Notes: a model not told the origin generated them from the sequence alone. Positions 18,678 through 27,303 are shown, counted from the first letter of the stretch. The stretch is 64,000 nucleotides of DNA from Celerinatantimonas sp046054165 (GCF_046054165.1 NZ_JBFNXK010000001.1:62001-126000); one strand, 5' to 3'. Made by a program: numbers and translations.

Positions 18678-18703
18678 AAGCCTGTTTATTCAGGCTTTTT
18701 TTT
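18678..18703 (+). terminator. intrinsic terminator of the RND operon
   Basis: AAGCCTG, a 6-base loop, and CAGGCTT form a 7-bp stem followed by a run of eight T. The loop contains the stop codon of the convergent STN lipoprotein gene, so the terminator lies inside the 3' end of that gene. Confidence 0.85.
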
Positions 18704-19018
18704 GACCCGAATCACATGGTTATCTTCACTGACAATCATCAAATCAGTCCCCTGAATAGCCGTTTTAATCGCCTGTCGAATCGACATAGAACCGACCACC
18801 GGATTGGGTTTCACACTCCCCGTTTGCGAAAGATCGGTTTCAATAAAGCAACCAGTCGCATGGCTTACCTGCTGAGCGACCTCATCAAAACGATCAAAAT
18901 GAATGTCGTAATGCGCCATTGTGTCACAACTTTTAGTAAGTGTTTGTTGCGCCGGAGGATTAGACGAACATCCCACAAGAGCAACTGGGATCAGTGCAAT
19001 AAGAGCATATAATTTCAA
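18686..19018 (-). CDS. small STN-domain lipoprotein
   Basis: A 110-residue protein read from a TTG codon (19016-19018) with a strong GAGGAG six bases upstream; an upstream ATG would place the signal sequence far from the start and lacks a ribosome site. Residues 1-16 are a signal with the lipobox L-V-G-C. The body has the Secretin/TonB short N-terminal (STN) pattern: Y-D-I-H-F-D-R-F..V-A-Q-Q-V-S-H-A-T-G-C-F-I-E-T-D-L...S-I-R-Q-A-I-K-T-A-I-Q-G-T-D-L-M-I...H-V-I-R-V. STN domains usually form the head of secretins and TonB-dependent transducers; a free-standing lipoprotein form is less usual. Partner unknown; no secretin or FecA-like gene is nearby. Confidence 0.78.
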   Translation of the reverse strand: MKLYALIALIPVALVGCSSNPPAQQTLTKSCDTMAHYDIHFDRFDEVAQQVSHATGCFIETDLSQTGSVKPNPVVGSMSIRQAIKTAIQGTDLMIVSEDNHVIRVKKKPE

Positions 19019-19174
19019 GGTATTCTCCTCATGAATGAAACAACCAATGACCGTTGTCCCCAAAAACCATAAATAATAAGCGATGATACTCAAGCAAGTC
19101 CCATCAGCCTCGTGATATCACACCGCTTATCCGTTCATTAAAACACATGTTGAAGGGTTCGGATGAAACGTACT

Positions 19175-20143
19175 TTAAATAAATGATCCCTGATACTGAT
19201 AATCCACAAGTTGCTCCGGCGTATAATGGAGCGTCGCAGCCTGTTGAAATGCCTGCAGAAGATAATCCACGGTTACTTTCACCCGGGGTGCCACGAGTGC
19301 CCGGTGAGGATACTGAATCACCAGTTCATAGTGCCCCGGATTATGTTGGCTCAATAGGACAACTTTTAGAATTCCTTGTTGCAGGTATGGTATCGCATGA
19401 TGGATCCCCACCTGAGCAATTCCAAGCCCGGCACAAGCCGCCTGAACTAATGCTTCCGGAGCAGACAACGTGACAACCGCCGGTTGCGGATCAACCGATG
19501 ACAAGCTTCCGTCTTCACTTTTAAATTCCCAAGGATTGACCCGCCCGCCAAGAAAACGTCTGGCAATCAGCCGATGATGACTCAGATCACTCGGATGTTG
19601 AGGGACTCCATTCAAAGATAGGTACTCCGCTGAAGCAACTAAGACCATATTCAAGTGACAAATCGGCCGAGTAATAAGCGAAGAGTCCACAATTCTCCCG
19701 CCACGAATAGCAATATCGTAACCATCCTGCACCAAATCGATTACCCGGTCATCAAAATCAGCTTCCACAGCAAGACTCGGATAACGTTCAATCAATCCGG
19801 GAAGTGCCGGAAGTAAATAGTCTCGACCAAAAGCAGCACTGGTTGAAATTCGAACCACACCACTGGTTTCTACTTTTCGGGCGACAATACTATCCACGGC
19901 CGTTTCTAATGCACTCAGCGCAATTTTAGCCTGAGCCAAAAAAACGCTCCCTTCCTCAGTCAAATTGATCTTTCGGGTAGTTCGATTCATTAACCGAACC
20001 CCAAGCACCTGTTCCAGACCCGCAACATTTTTACTAACTGCCGCCGTACTGACCCCCAAGCGTCGCGCCGCTTGTGAAAAATTGCCTGCCTCTGCCGCCT
20101 CAACAAATGACAAAACGGCACGAACATGCTGTGAGATATCCAT
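19175..20143 (-). CDS. LysR-family transcriptional regulator
   Basis: A 322-residue LysR regulator of the CrgA/DmlR-like group. The helix-turn-helix (A-V-L-S-F-V-E-A-A-E-A-G-N-F-S-Q-A-A-R-R) is at residues about 5-62, with the ligand domain behind and G-Y-D-I-A-I-R-G-G (typical of this group) about residue 150. I start at ATG 20141-20143, which has GGAGAG upstream, not at the ATG ten codons earlier. It is divergent from the DUF1330/oxidoreductase pair, its likely target. Confidence 0.9.
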   Translation of the reverse strand: MDISQHVRAVLSFVEAAEAGNFSQAARRLGVSTAAVSKNVAGLEQVLGVRLMNRTTRKINLTEEGSVFLAQAKIALSALETAVDSIVARKVETSGVVRISTSAAFGRDYLLPALPGLIERYPSLAVEADFDDRVIDLVQDGYDIAIRGGRIVDSSLITRPICHLNMVLVASAEYLSLNGVPQHPSDLSHHRLIARRFLGGRVNPWEFKSEDGSLSSVDPQPAVVTLSAPEALVQAACAGLGIAQVGIHHAIPYLQQGILKVVLLSQHNPGHYELVIQYPHRALVAPRVKVTVDYLLQAFQQAATLHYTPEQLVDYQYQGSFI

Positions 20144-20378
20144 GAACTCTCCAGAGTCGATAAAATCATGCACTTATCTCTTTCAAGATAAAGCCAATTT
20201 ATAAACATGCTTATTGATGATGACATACGCCAGAGGCAAGCCTCTAGCACCATAATTAACTTTTAGTTGATAAATGTTCAACCACAGATCCACTTAAAGT
20301 TACAAATAAATCGATTCATACTATGGAGATGGGTCACAGAGTGGCTCCGATAAACAGCACCATGATGAGGAAATGGCG

Positions 20379-20693
20379 ATGGCAGATGATAAACCCGCTT
20401 ATATTATTTTTGATGTGAACGTTGAAAATCCCGAAGGGATGATCCCATATCAACAGCAAGTTGCAGCCACAATCCAAGCATTCAAAGGCCGCAAAGTTGT
20501 TCTGGGGGCGCCGGTGGAAACACTCGAAGGTCAACCTTCACAAGGAAACCTCGTCATATTGCAATTCGATAGTTTAACGCAGGCCAAAGCTTGGCATGCA
20601 TCGCCCGAATATCAGGCCATTCTTCCTTATCGGCAAGCCTCAGCAAAAACGAACGCCTGGCTTGTCGAAGGCTTCATTGAACCTATCCAGTAA
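20379..20693 (+). CDS. DUF1330 family protein
   Basis: A 104-residue cytosolic protein of the DUF1330 (dimeric alpha/beta barrel) family. It has A-Y-I-I-F-D-V-N-V at the start, G-A-P-V-E-T-L-E-G in the middle, and the family signature L-V-I-L-Q-F-D-S-L..A-K-A-W-H-A-S-P-E-Y-Q-A-I near residue 75. The ATG at 20379 has GAGGAA six bases upstream; the ATG at 20373 is too close to it. The reaction is unknown. It lies 31 bases before the flavodoxin-fold reductase, divergent from LysR. Confidence 0.85.
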   Translation: MADDKPAYIIFDVNVENPEGMIPYQQQVAATIQAFKGRKVVLGAPVETLEGQPSQGNLVILQFDSLTQAKAWHASPEYQAILPYRQASAKTNAWLVEGFIEPIQ

Positions 20694-20724
20694 GTTATAT
20701 TCATTTTTAAATTCAGGAAACTCT

Positions 20725-21249
20725 ATGAAAACATTAGTTATAGTCTCTCATCCTTATCCAGACCAATCACATGTCATCAAATCCTTAGAATCAGTTGCCG
20801 TAGCTGCCGAAAATGTCACCGTTCGCAATCTGGATACCCTCTACGGCACGGATATAAACCACTTTGATATTGCAGCAGAACAGGCTGCTTGCGAAGACGT
20901 GGATCGTATTGTCTTTATGTTCCCAATCCACTGGTTTAACCTGACTCCTATGCTGAAAGCATATTTGAATGAAGTCTGGACCTATGGATGGGCTTTTGGA
21001 CCAGAAGGAAATGCACTAAGAGATAAAGAGTGTTTAGTGGTCGTTTCAGCCGGAGCCAGCCAAAGCACTTACTCACATTCAGGTCTCATTCAGAGCACAA
21101 TGGATGAAGTGTTAACCCCAATGAAAGCCAGTGCCTTATATATCGGCATGAAATACCTTCAACCGTTAGTATTTCTCGATGCAATGGGTGTTTCTGAAGA
21201 ACGAATCGCGGATCTGAAAGCACAATTAGCACAGCGTCTGTCTGCTTAA
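20725..21249 (+). CDS. flavodoxin-fold NAD(P)H-dependent oxidoreductase
   Basis: A 174-residue protein of the KefF/MdaB/WrbA-like quinone reductase group. It has T-L-V-I-V-S-H-P-Y-P at the phosphate-binding first loop, V-F-M-F-P-I-H-W-F-N-L-T-P-M-L-K-A-Y-L in the middle, and G-A-S-Q-S-T-Y-S-H-S in the third FMN loop. AGGAA precedes ATG 20725. These enzymes reduce quinones or other electrophiles by two electrons using FMN. The gene is paired with DUF1330 under a divergent LysR. The exact substrate is unknown. Confidence 0.85.
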   Translation: MKTLVIVSHPYPDQSHVIKSLESVAVAAENVTVRNLDTLYGTDINHFDIAAEQAACEDVDRIVFMFPIHWFNLTPMLKAYLNEVWTYGWAFGPEGNALRDKECLVVVSAGASQSTYSHSGLIQSTMDEVLTPMKASALYIGMKYLQPLVFLDAMGVSEERIADLKAQLAQRLSA

Positions 21250-21272
21250 CTAGGCGATATTAATCATTGATT

Positions 21273-21299
21273 AAGCCGGGTTAAATCTATACCCGGCTT
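21273..21299 (+). terminator. intrinsic terminator after oxidoreductase
   Basis: AAGCCGGGT and ACCCGGCTT pair perfectly over 9 bp with a 9-base loop, followed by a short T run (TTT). It lies 23 bases after the stop. Confidence 0.8.
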
Positions 21300-21359
21300 T
21301 TGGATCATCGAGGCTCGCCCGCACATCTTCGACATGAGGTCATGCAGGAAATAACCTTA

Positions 21360-22766
21360 TTAAGGCTGCACAGTGATGATCGCCCGCCGATATGAATATA
21401 ATTCTGGCTGCCCATTATCATGAACTTCTAGAATCACATGAAAAGGGGTCGGCTTAACAACTTTTGGGGCAATAAAGTGTGCAACCATCTTGGTCTCATC
21501 AATTAATTTAAGCGTTGGTGCGAAATGAATTTCCAATGCCTGAGCCGTGGGCTCTGCATATTGCCACCAACGATAAGTTAGTTTATCCCGATCAGGATCC
21601 ATCGTTCCCTGAGCTGATAACGTCACCTCATCACCTGATGATACGGTCATGTTGACAGGTTTTAGCCCCTCATGACCATTTAACTTCACAATGGGATTAT
21701 GGTTGGCCTCCGCAAAATTATTTTTCAGCGTCCACTGAATTCTTCCGGCAAAATCATTTTGAAATTGATGACGAAAGCGCCAGATAGTTGCAGGAGCGGT
21801 CCGATACATTTTCCCATCGATGCCCTTCACACTATCCGAGGTGCTCACTCTTAAACCGGTTTCGTCATCTGGGGCGATAGCCGCGTAACGCCCGCCCCAT
21901 CCACCAAATTCGGGATGCTCCGGATCATTTAACCCATTGTGCAAAAGATAAAGGAATGATGGGGAATCGCCTTCCATGATGTACATGATATCCGGATACT
22001 TTTGCCCCAGTACGCCCAGTTGAATATACTGATGAACCCAGTTGTTGTTGACCTGACTCATATCCCCTCCGGCAACCATGGGTGAGGATATTCCAACCCA
22101 AGTTGAAAGCCAGTAATCATTATAAGCATGGAGACTACTGATCCAGCGCATGGTCGGGAAATTACGTCGGATCCAAGCCCCAGTATTATCCTGATCAGAA
22201 ATCGAATACACACGGATCTTATGAATGAAGGCTTCTATTTGCTCCACCGTTCTCGTATGTTGGATATCCCATAAGGCTTGGGCCAAATCCACAGACCCAC
22301 CCCAAACGGTAATCCACAACGGCCGCGCATCAACTTTATCTATAGCCGCAATAATACTTTGTGATGCTTGGGTGGTTTTGCCTTTCCCAACATAATTCAT
22401 CCCATACCCCGGTTGACCGCTCATGATCTTACGATCTAATGAGGCTGGTGTTGGAAATCCATCCGCATGTTTCATTAAGTTAGAATAAACCTTCGCGTAC
22501 GCCGCAACTCGCTCATGGAGCATTTCTGGATGAACGGCATCTCTTTGCCAAGTCGATGTTGTAGCAATTATTTTTTCTATATCAAATTCATTACTGTAGG
22601 TTAGGAATCGCACAAATGATTCTGAATCATCTGGCTCATTTCCAATATCCGTTAAAATAAGGATCCGCGTTTTATCCGTATGTTCGGGTGTAGATGCCCA
22701 ATTAGGAAAACTGATCCCTGCCAGTAATACTGTCACCACCAGCCATAACAACCTTTTCTGCTTCAT
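21360..22766 (-). CDS. secreted DUF1593 (nucleoside hydrolase-like) protein
   Basis: A 468-residue exported protein: a Sec signal at residues 1-24 (cleavage after N-W-A-S), then a nucleoside-hydrolase-like fold. The Asp-rich N-terminal strand reads I-L-I-L-T-D-I-G-N-E-P-D-D-S-E-S-F-V-R-F-L, which would bind Ca2+ in true nucleoside hydrolases. W-I-T-V-W-G-G-S is the next recognisable motif, and the C-terminus (about 370-468) is an immunoglobulin-like beta domain. Family members (e.g. the Saccharophagus Sde_0182 type) are linked to polysaccharide use, but the reaction is not settled. It stands alone. Confidence 0.82.
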   Translation of the reverse strand: MKQKRLLWLVVTVLLAGISFPNWASTPEHTDKTRILILTDIGNEPDDSESFVRFLTYSNEFDIEKIIATTSTWQRDAVHPEMLHERVAAYAKVYSNLMKHADGFPTPASLDRKIMSGQPGYGMNYVGKGKTTQASQSIIAAIDKVDARPLWITVWGGSVDLAQALWDIQHTRTVEQIEAFIHKIRVYSISDQDNTGAWIRRNFPTMRWISSLHAYNDYWLSTWVGISSPMVAGGDMSQVNNNWVHQYIQLGVLGQKYPDIMYIMEGDSPSFLYLLHNGLNDPEHPEFGGWGGRYAAIAPDDETGLRVSTSDSVKGIDGKMYRTAPATIWRFRHQFQNDFAGRIQWTLKNNFAEANHNPIVKLNGHEGLKPVNMTVSSGDEVTLSAQGTMDPDRDKLTYRWWQYAEPTAQALEIHFAPTLKLIDETKMVAHFIAPKVVKPTPFHVILEVHDNGQPELYSYRRAIITVQP

Positions 22767-22816
22767 CGCGTATCATCCTTTAAGAGAAGTCCCAATGACG
22801 AATTCAAGACATAAAA

Positions 22817-22865
22817 AAACCTGAAAGGAATAAAGACCATGATCATCTTTATGCCTTTCAGGTTT
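22817..22865 (-). terminator. strong long-stem terminator (leftward)
   Basis: AAACCTGAAAGG/ATAAAGA pairs with TCTTTAT/CCTTTCAGGTTT, a stem of about 19 bp with one mismatch. On the minus strand it ends in seven T. It would stop leftward transcripts coming from the small secreted protein gene at 23024-23245 before they reach the DUF1593 gene. Confidence 0.82.
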
Positions 22866-23023
22866 TGCCTTGAAGTTACAATCCTGAACCATCAAATTTA
22901 CACGGGTGACCATACCTGAAGCCTGACGACACCACTGTGAGTTTTGTCATAAATTCCAATGGTGTGGTTTGTTCAAAATGCGTTTAACTTGAACAAAACG
23001 CAATCATGAAAGGTCAGCAATCC

Positions 23024-23245
23024 TTAGCGTCTGGGCCGACGTCCGCCACTTTTTAAACAAGCATCCATTGTTTGAAACGAAGTATAGTGCTTTGTTTTAG
23101 CGTAATAAGTACTTCCTCTGGCATGACAAATTCCACTTTTACTTTTTTTCACAGGAGGTTCATCTGCAAAAGCTCCGATGGAGAAAATCCCCAAGATTAA
23201 AAAACAAATCCCCCGCCATTGTTTTTTGTTGTTAAACATTGTCAT
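23024..23245 (-). CDS. small secreted cysteine-pair protein, unknown function
   Basis: A 73-residue protein from ATG 23243-23245 (AAGGA upstream). Residues about 1-27 are a Sec signal ending F-A-D. The mature part has K-S-G-I-C-H-A-R-G-S-T-Y-Y and H-Y-T-S-F-Q-T-M-D-A-C-L-K-S-G-G-R, so the two mature Cys could form a disulfide. I recall this S-G-I-C-H...Y-Y...C-L-x-x-G-G-R pattern from the ends of some secreted nucleases and from stand-alone short proteins, but I cannot name a family with certainty. Length and signal make it a real gene. Confidence 0.6.
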   Translation of the reverse strand: MTMFNNKKQWRGICFLILGIFSIGAFADEPPVKKSKSGICHARGSTYYAKTKHYTSFQTMDACLKSGGRRPRR

Positions 23246-23441
23246 TAAATTTCCTTCACAAACCACTGTGCATACAGTTTGATCGATGCGATACCTAAGC
23301 CGATTTGATACTTCCATGCATCATTAAGAGTAGCTCACCCACCTTTTACAAAAAACAAATCATTGATAAAACTCATTGGACAAGCCCCCTCTCTTGATTG
23401 ACCCGATACAACCATCATCCCTGCTATCACTCATTTCATCG

Positions 23442-23456
23442 GGTGGGTGGCCTATT
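23442..23456 (+). repeat. solitary REP-like core
   Basis: GGTGGGTGGCCTATT, preceded by TTTCATC, matches the core that recurs around the RAYT genes at 33.6-35.5 kb. It lies in the gap downstream of the Crp-like gene, about 10 kb from the RAYTs. A partial copy on the minus strand (GGTGGGTGAGC) is at 23334-23344 in the same gap. Confidence 0.6.
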
Positions 23457-23471
23457 ATTAGCCTTTTATTA

Positions 23472-24062
23472 TCAGTTAGGAAACTTGAGCTGTGCCCGAA
23501 TACGACTTAATGCGACCGGTGTAATCCCAATATAGGATGCGATTTGCTGCTTCGGTAATGTATTTTTAAGTTCGGGGAAATCATTGCAGAAATCCAAATA
23601 GCGGCGTGTAGCGGAATGCGTGACCATCGCGCATTCTTTTAATTCTTTAAACAGAAAAATTGTTTCCAGAAATTTAGCATATGCCTTCACGAAGGCTAAA
23701 TCCTGACTCATTTGCTCATAAAATACGTTCCAGGAAAATGAAATCCCGAGACAATCATCAAGGGCTTGGATGCTAAATGGACTGGGCTGATTTATGGTCA
23801 TAGCTCGTGTTGAACCAATCAGCCTGGGCGCCTTGGCGATCGCATGCGTATATTCTTTCCCCGACTCCGCCACACTATAATAACGCACCAGCCCCTTGCC
23901 TAAAAAATACATGCGCTGAGGTATATCCCCTTGATTAAAAAAACATTCACCTTTTTTCAAGGTATGCATTTGAAAATCAATGGTCAGTAAACTCCAATCG
24001 ATCCCGGTTTGATATTGTTCAAAAAAAGCCGCCAATAATTCCCTAAAGTGTTTTTTATCCAT
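23472..24062 (-). CDS. Crp/Fnr-family transcriptional regulator
   Basis: A 196-residue protein from ATG 24060-24062. Residues about 25-120 form a cyclic-nucleotide-binding-like barrel (K-K-G-E-C-F-F-N-Q-G-D-I-P-Q-R-M-Y-F-L-G-K-G-L-V-R-Y-Y) and the C-terminal helix-turn-helix is I-A-S-Y-I-G-I-T-P-V-A-L-S-R-I-R. The type is the short one common in Bacteroidetes and some Gammaproteobacteria, without Fnr cysteines. The start overlaps the end of the DMT transporter by 8 bases, so the pair is an operon. Ligand unknown. Confidence 0.85.
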   Translation of the reverse strand: MDKKHFRELLAAFFEQYQTGIDWSLLTIDFQMHTLKKGECFFNQGDIPQRMYFLGKGLVRYYSVAESGKEYTHAIAKAPRLIGSTRAMTINQPSPFSIQALDDCLGISFSWNVFYEQMSQDLAFVKAYAKFLETIFLFKELKECAMVTHSATRRYLDFCNDFPELKNTLPKQQIASYIGITPVALSRIRAQLKFPN

Positions 24063-24963
24063 GCCGTTTCTGTTTAAACCATTTAAACTGACCATCAATC
24101 ATGACCAAGGCAATGATCACCATCACCGTCCCTATGATAAAGCCCTTTGATAAAAGCCCGAGTGAAGCCTGACTAAAATAAGCAACACATGCGACCCAAA
24201 TGGGAATCGTATAACTAAAGGCTAAAAGCCGCGATGCCCCGCCATTTCGAACCACGATCTGTTGCAATACAAAGGTTAATAATGTGGTAAATGTAGCTAA
24301 ATAAATGATTCCATACCAGAATGTGGCAATATGCCACTGCAAGTTTTGCGGCTCTCCCCACAGAAAGACCAATGGCAGCAACCATAATGTTCCAAAAAAA
24401 GTGATGCGATAGGCCCCCTCAAATGGCGAGACATTCGTATTCCACAATTGCACGGCAACCACATGAAAAGCCAACAAACAACACGCAACGAGGTAGATCG
24501 TATCTCCCACATGCCATATAAAGAGACCTTCTCTTGAGAACAGCAGCACAGTGATCGCGCCACTGGCTCCCAATACATATCCCAACCATTGCGATCTGCG
24601 AGTTTTTATGCCAAAACAACCCGCCAACAGCGCAGCAATCAACGGGAGAAGGGAATACAACACGGATGTATTTAATGATGTGGTCGTTTTAAGCGCGGCA
24701 AATAAGCCAATAAAAAAACTAACTAATGCCCCACTAATCAAAAGTTGTTGTAGCAATATTTTAGGCGATAACAAGAGCATGACGAGTGAACCCGAATGTT
24801 CTTTGCGGGTATACCAATAAATAGGGGTCATCATGATAAGCGCCAACAAAAAACGAAGTCCAGTAGCCGCTAACGGTGAACCATAAGCGGTCACATAGCC
24901 CGAGACAATAAACGATGAGGCCATAAGCCAGGCCCATAACAAAGCCGGAACGATAGAATTCAT
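24055..24963 (-). CDS. EamA/DMT-family transporter
   Basis: A 302-residue ten-segment inner-membrane protein of the drug/metabolite transporter superfamily, with two EamA repeats (P-A-L-L-W-A-W-L-M-A-S-S-F-I-V-S-G at the start). ATG 24961-24963 with GAGG upstream is preferred over a GTG five codons earlier. It is followed by the overlapping Crp-like regulator, which probably controls it. Substrate unknown. Confidence 0.85.
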   Translation of the reverse strand: MNSIVPALLWAWLMASSFIVSGYVTAYGSPLAATGLRFLLALIMMTPIYWYTRKEHSGSLVMLLLSPKILLQQLLISGALVSFFIGLFAALKTTTSLNTSVLYSLLPLIAALLAGCFGIKTRRSQWLGYVLGASGAITVLLFSREGLFIWHVGDTIYLVACCLLAFHVVAVQLWNTNVSPFEGAYRITFFGTLWLLPLVFLWGEPQNLQWHIATFWYGIIYLATFTTLLTFVLQQIVVRNGGASRLLAFSYTIPIWVACVAYFSQASLGLLSKGFIIGTVMVIIALVMIDGQFKWFKQKRHG

Positions 24964-25166
24964 ACTCTGATTCCTCACTCAATAAAAATACTGTGACATG
25001 TTGTGAATAGGTAAATGAACGCGATAAACCTTGAGCGCTGTATAACTTTCATGCTTGGATCTTGTATTAAACATATTTTGGACAAAACGAGGCCTGTGAC
25101 GCTTAATGAAGAAAGCGTCCAGAGCACAACAAAGTTCAAAATTGGTTTAAATGACCCTTTCGGGCA

Positions 25167-25176
25167 GCCACCCACC
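25167..25176 (-). repeat. REP-like core fragment, minus orientation
   Basis: The minus strand reads ACGGTGGGTGGC then diverges (TGCCCG). It shares the GGTGGGTGGC core and preceding AC of the copy at 35306. It lies between the DMT transporter and the arylamine acetyltransferase; no gene is seen in that 270-base gap. Confidence 0.45.
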
Positions 25177-25234
25177 GTCTTAGTTAACTCAGCCCCTGAT
25201 GGCTACAAGCATCATCGTGAAAGATCCACAGACC

Positions 25235-26041
25235 TTAAGTTAGTTTTGGCAAAATAGTGCGCTCAAAAATAAAGTCACAGACTTCTCGATCCACGCTGAG
25301 CGCAAATTGATCGGTTAACAGCTCAAACAAGACGGCTCCCGACGGGATCAGTTGCGTCACCTCACCATTGGCAGTTCGATGAGTAAATTCTTGATTAACT
25401 ATAGCTTTGACTTCATTTTTGTTTTTCTGACTCACGACCATGTTTTTGGTAAATACAGCATTAGGATGTTTGTGCGAATAAAAATGTGCCATTTCACAAT
25501 CAGCCTCCGTGTAATGGGCTAAATCAAACCGATATAAAATAAAGGGCTGACCGTGATCATATCGCACCAGATCATATTCACCATTTTCCAAAACATGGAT
25601 CTGGTAATGATCCAAACCTGAGAGTTGCGGCTGAGGGTGATTCAAGGCAATCGGTGTGATTGGGCAGTTTGCTCCAAACCCGACATCCACTAAATAAGAC
25701 TTTCCATCAATTTCTACCAGTGTGATGCGATGGGTTCGGGGAACAGGCCGCACAAAATTATTGAGTACTTTCCCTACCACCAAACGCACCGAATATCCCA
25801 GAGAGTTCAACAGTTCATAGGCTAGCTTGTTGTGTTCAAAACAATATCCACCGGATTTGCGCCGCACCACTTTGCTCAGCAGCGTATCCATATCCAGAGA
25901 GATATCTTCTTTGAGCAAGACCGATAGATTATTAAAAGTAAATAACTCCATATGCCGTGCAATATAACGACTTAAAAAATCGAAATCCGGTTGTGTCGGT
26001 GCTTCGAGCCCAAGCTCATTTAAATAAGCATCAAAAATCAC
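25235..26041 (-). CDS. arylamine N-acetyltransferase
   Basis: A 268-residue NAT that transfers acetyl from acetyl-CoA to arylamines or hydrazines. The catalytic triad is complete: Cys67 in S-G-G-Y-C-F-E-H-N, His104 in R-T-H-R-I-T-L-V, and Asp119 in Y-L-V-D-V-G-F-G. Length is the bacterial norm. It follows the nitroreductase by 17 bases on the same strand, so nitroaromatic reduction to an amine followed by acetylation is a plausible joint detoxification path (inference). The MarR gene upstream probably controls both. Confidence 0.92.
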   Translation of the reverse strand: MIFDAYLNELGLEAPTQPDFDFLSRYIARHMELFTFNNLSVLLKEDISLDMDTLLSKVVRRKSGGYCFEHNKLAYELLNSLGYSVRLVVGKVLNNFVRPVPRTHRITLVEIDGKSYLVDVGFGANCPITPIALNHPQPQLSGLDHYQIHVLENGEYDLVRYDHGQPFILYRFDLAHYTEADCEMAHFYSHKHPNAVFTKNMVVSQKNKNEVKAIVNQEFTHRTANGEVTQLIPSGAVLFELLTDQFALSVDREVCDFIFERTILPKLT

Positions 26042-26058
26042 ACTATCATTCCTTCTGG

Positions 26059-26679
26059 TTAGATGGCACGGCTAAATTCGTCGCGGGTTTTGCGCACTTT
26101 TATCGGTTGTGGCACATCCTCGGGGCGATAGCCAACGGCGCAGATCGCACAGGCACTTAAATTGTGCTCGGTAAGCCCTAAGGTCCGATCAAATGCGGCT
26201 CGGTCAAACCCACTCATCGGGCAAGCATCAATCCCCAACATAGCTGCTTCAACCATAACGGAGCCCAGCGCAATATACGCCTGCATATCGGCCCACGCCT
26301 GTTTCTCGACATCGGATTTCAAGCTCATCGCTGTTTTGATGTGGGCTGCGTATCCATTTAAACTTCCAACTGGGGTATTCGTTTGTTGATGATAACGCTG
26401 GAAATATTGATCGATGGTATCATCCGATACGGATGTTTCGCTGGCAAACACCAACAACTGTGAACATTCTTGAAGTTGAGTTTGTCCATAAGCATTTTCA
26501 CTTAATTTTGCACGCATGCTTTCATCTTCAACAACCCAGACCTGAAAAGGCTGTAAGCCATATGCTGATGCAGACAAACGCGCAGCATCAATGAGTTGCT
26601 CGATCATGCCATCATCCACTTTTTTATCAGAAAAATGCTTCAGAGCGTACCGCCATTGTAATGCAGGTATAATACTCAT
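26059..26679 (-). CDS. NAD(P)H-dependent nitroreductase (NfsB-like)
   Basis: A 206-residue FMN flavoprotein of the nitroreductase family. It has W-R-Y-A-L-K-H-F-S-D-K-K-V at the start, A-R-L-S-A-S-A-Y-G-L-Q-P-F in the phosphate-binding part, and the C-terminal G-Y-R-P-E-D and R-K-T-R-D-E-F motifs. It reduces nitroaromatics or quinones. It is the first gene of a two-gene operon with the arylamine acetyltransferase and carries a perfect 18-bp palindrome about 64 bases upstream of its start. Confidence 0.9.
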   Translation of the reverse strand: MSIIPALQWRYALKHFSDKKVDDGMIEQLIDAARLSASAYGLQPFQVWVVEDESMRAKLSENAYGQTQLQECSQLLVFASETSVSDDTIDQYFQRYHQQTNTPVGSLNGYAAHIKTAMSLKSDVEKQAWADMQAYIALGSVMVEAAMLGIDACPMSGFDRAAFDRTLGLTEHNLSACAICAVGYRPEDVPQPIKVRKTRDEFSRAI

Positions 26680-26742
26680 CGATGTTCCCTTATCTTTCTA
26701 TTTAAGATTTAGAGCGAGTATAGCGATACTTTTTTGGGGAAT

Positions 26743-26760
26743 AATTAACTTAAGTTAATT
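26743..26760. promoter_or_regulatory. 18-bp perfect palindrome, likely MarR operator
   Basis: AATTAACTTAAGTTAATT is a perfect palindrome between the MarR gene and the nitroreductase gene. Size and TTAA-rich arms resemble MarR-family operators. Its position just ahead of the nitroreductase/acetyltransferase operon suggests repression relieved by an aromatic ligand. Confidence 0.65.
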
Positions 26761-26865
26761 TCGAAAAAAAAGAAGCAATCGCCAGCAGTGAAACGATATC
26801 CCTCATTTATGCGCCTATTCTCTATTCTTGCAGGCAGCCAAAAAGGCGATGAATTCAGACCCCAT

Positions 26866-27303
26866 TTAGCCCGCTATTTTGCGTAATAACATGACTAACG
26901 TTTCAATTTCATCTGCGGTTAACTCACTGAGCGCTTCTTCTCGAACTTGTCGTTCAATACATTTGGCTTGCTCTATTTGCTCCCGGCCTTCGTTCGTCAA
27001 CCTCAGCAGGTAACGTCGGCTATTATCTGGATCTTCCGTTCGTACTAATAGTGAACGTTTTTCCATACGAGATAGCATTTCTGCCATCGTAGATGAATCG
27101 ATAGCCGTGATCTTACTTAGTTTGGATTGACTGAGTTTGGGGAGCTCATTAATCGCAAGCAATGAGGCAAACTGAGGGGGAGATAACATCGGGATTTTTT
27201 GCTGCCAAGTTTTAGTGTAGGTTTGTAATGCTCTACGTAATAGATGCAGCGGCGATTGATCAATATCCGCTACAGAGGTCCATTCCACTGCCGTTTTCTT
27301 CAT
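26866..27303 (-). CDS. MarR-family transcriptional regulator
   Basis: A 145-residue winged-helix regulator. The recognition region is L-S-Q-S-K-L-S-K-I-T-A-I-D-S-S-T-M-A-E-M-L-S-R-M, followed by the wing R-T-E-D-P-D-N-S-R-R-Y-L-L-R-L-T, the classical D-x-R pattern. It is transcribed toward the nitroreductase and acetyltransferase genes and probably represses them through the palindrome at 26743-26760. Confidence 0.92.
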   Translation of the reverse strand: MKKTAVEWTSVADIDQSPLHLLRRALQTYTKTWQQKIPMLSPPQFASLLAINELPKLSQSKLSKITAIDSSTMAEMLSRMEKRSLLVRTEDPDNSRRYLLRLTNEGREQIEQAKCIERQVREEALSELTADEIETLVMLLRKIAG

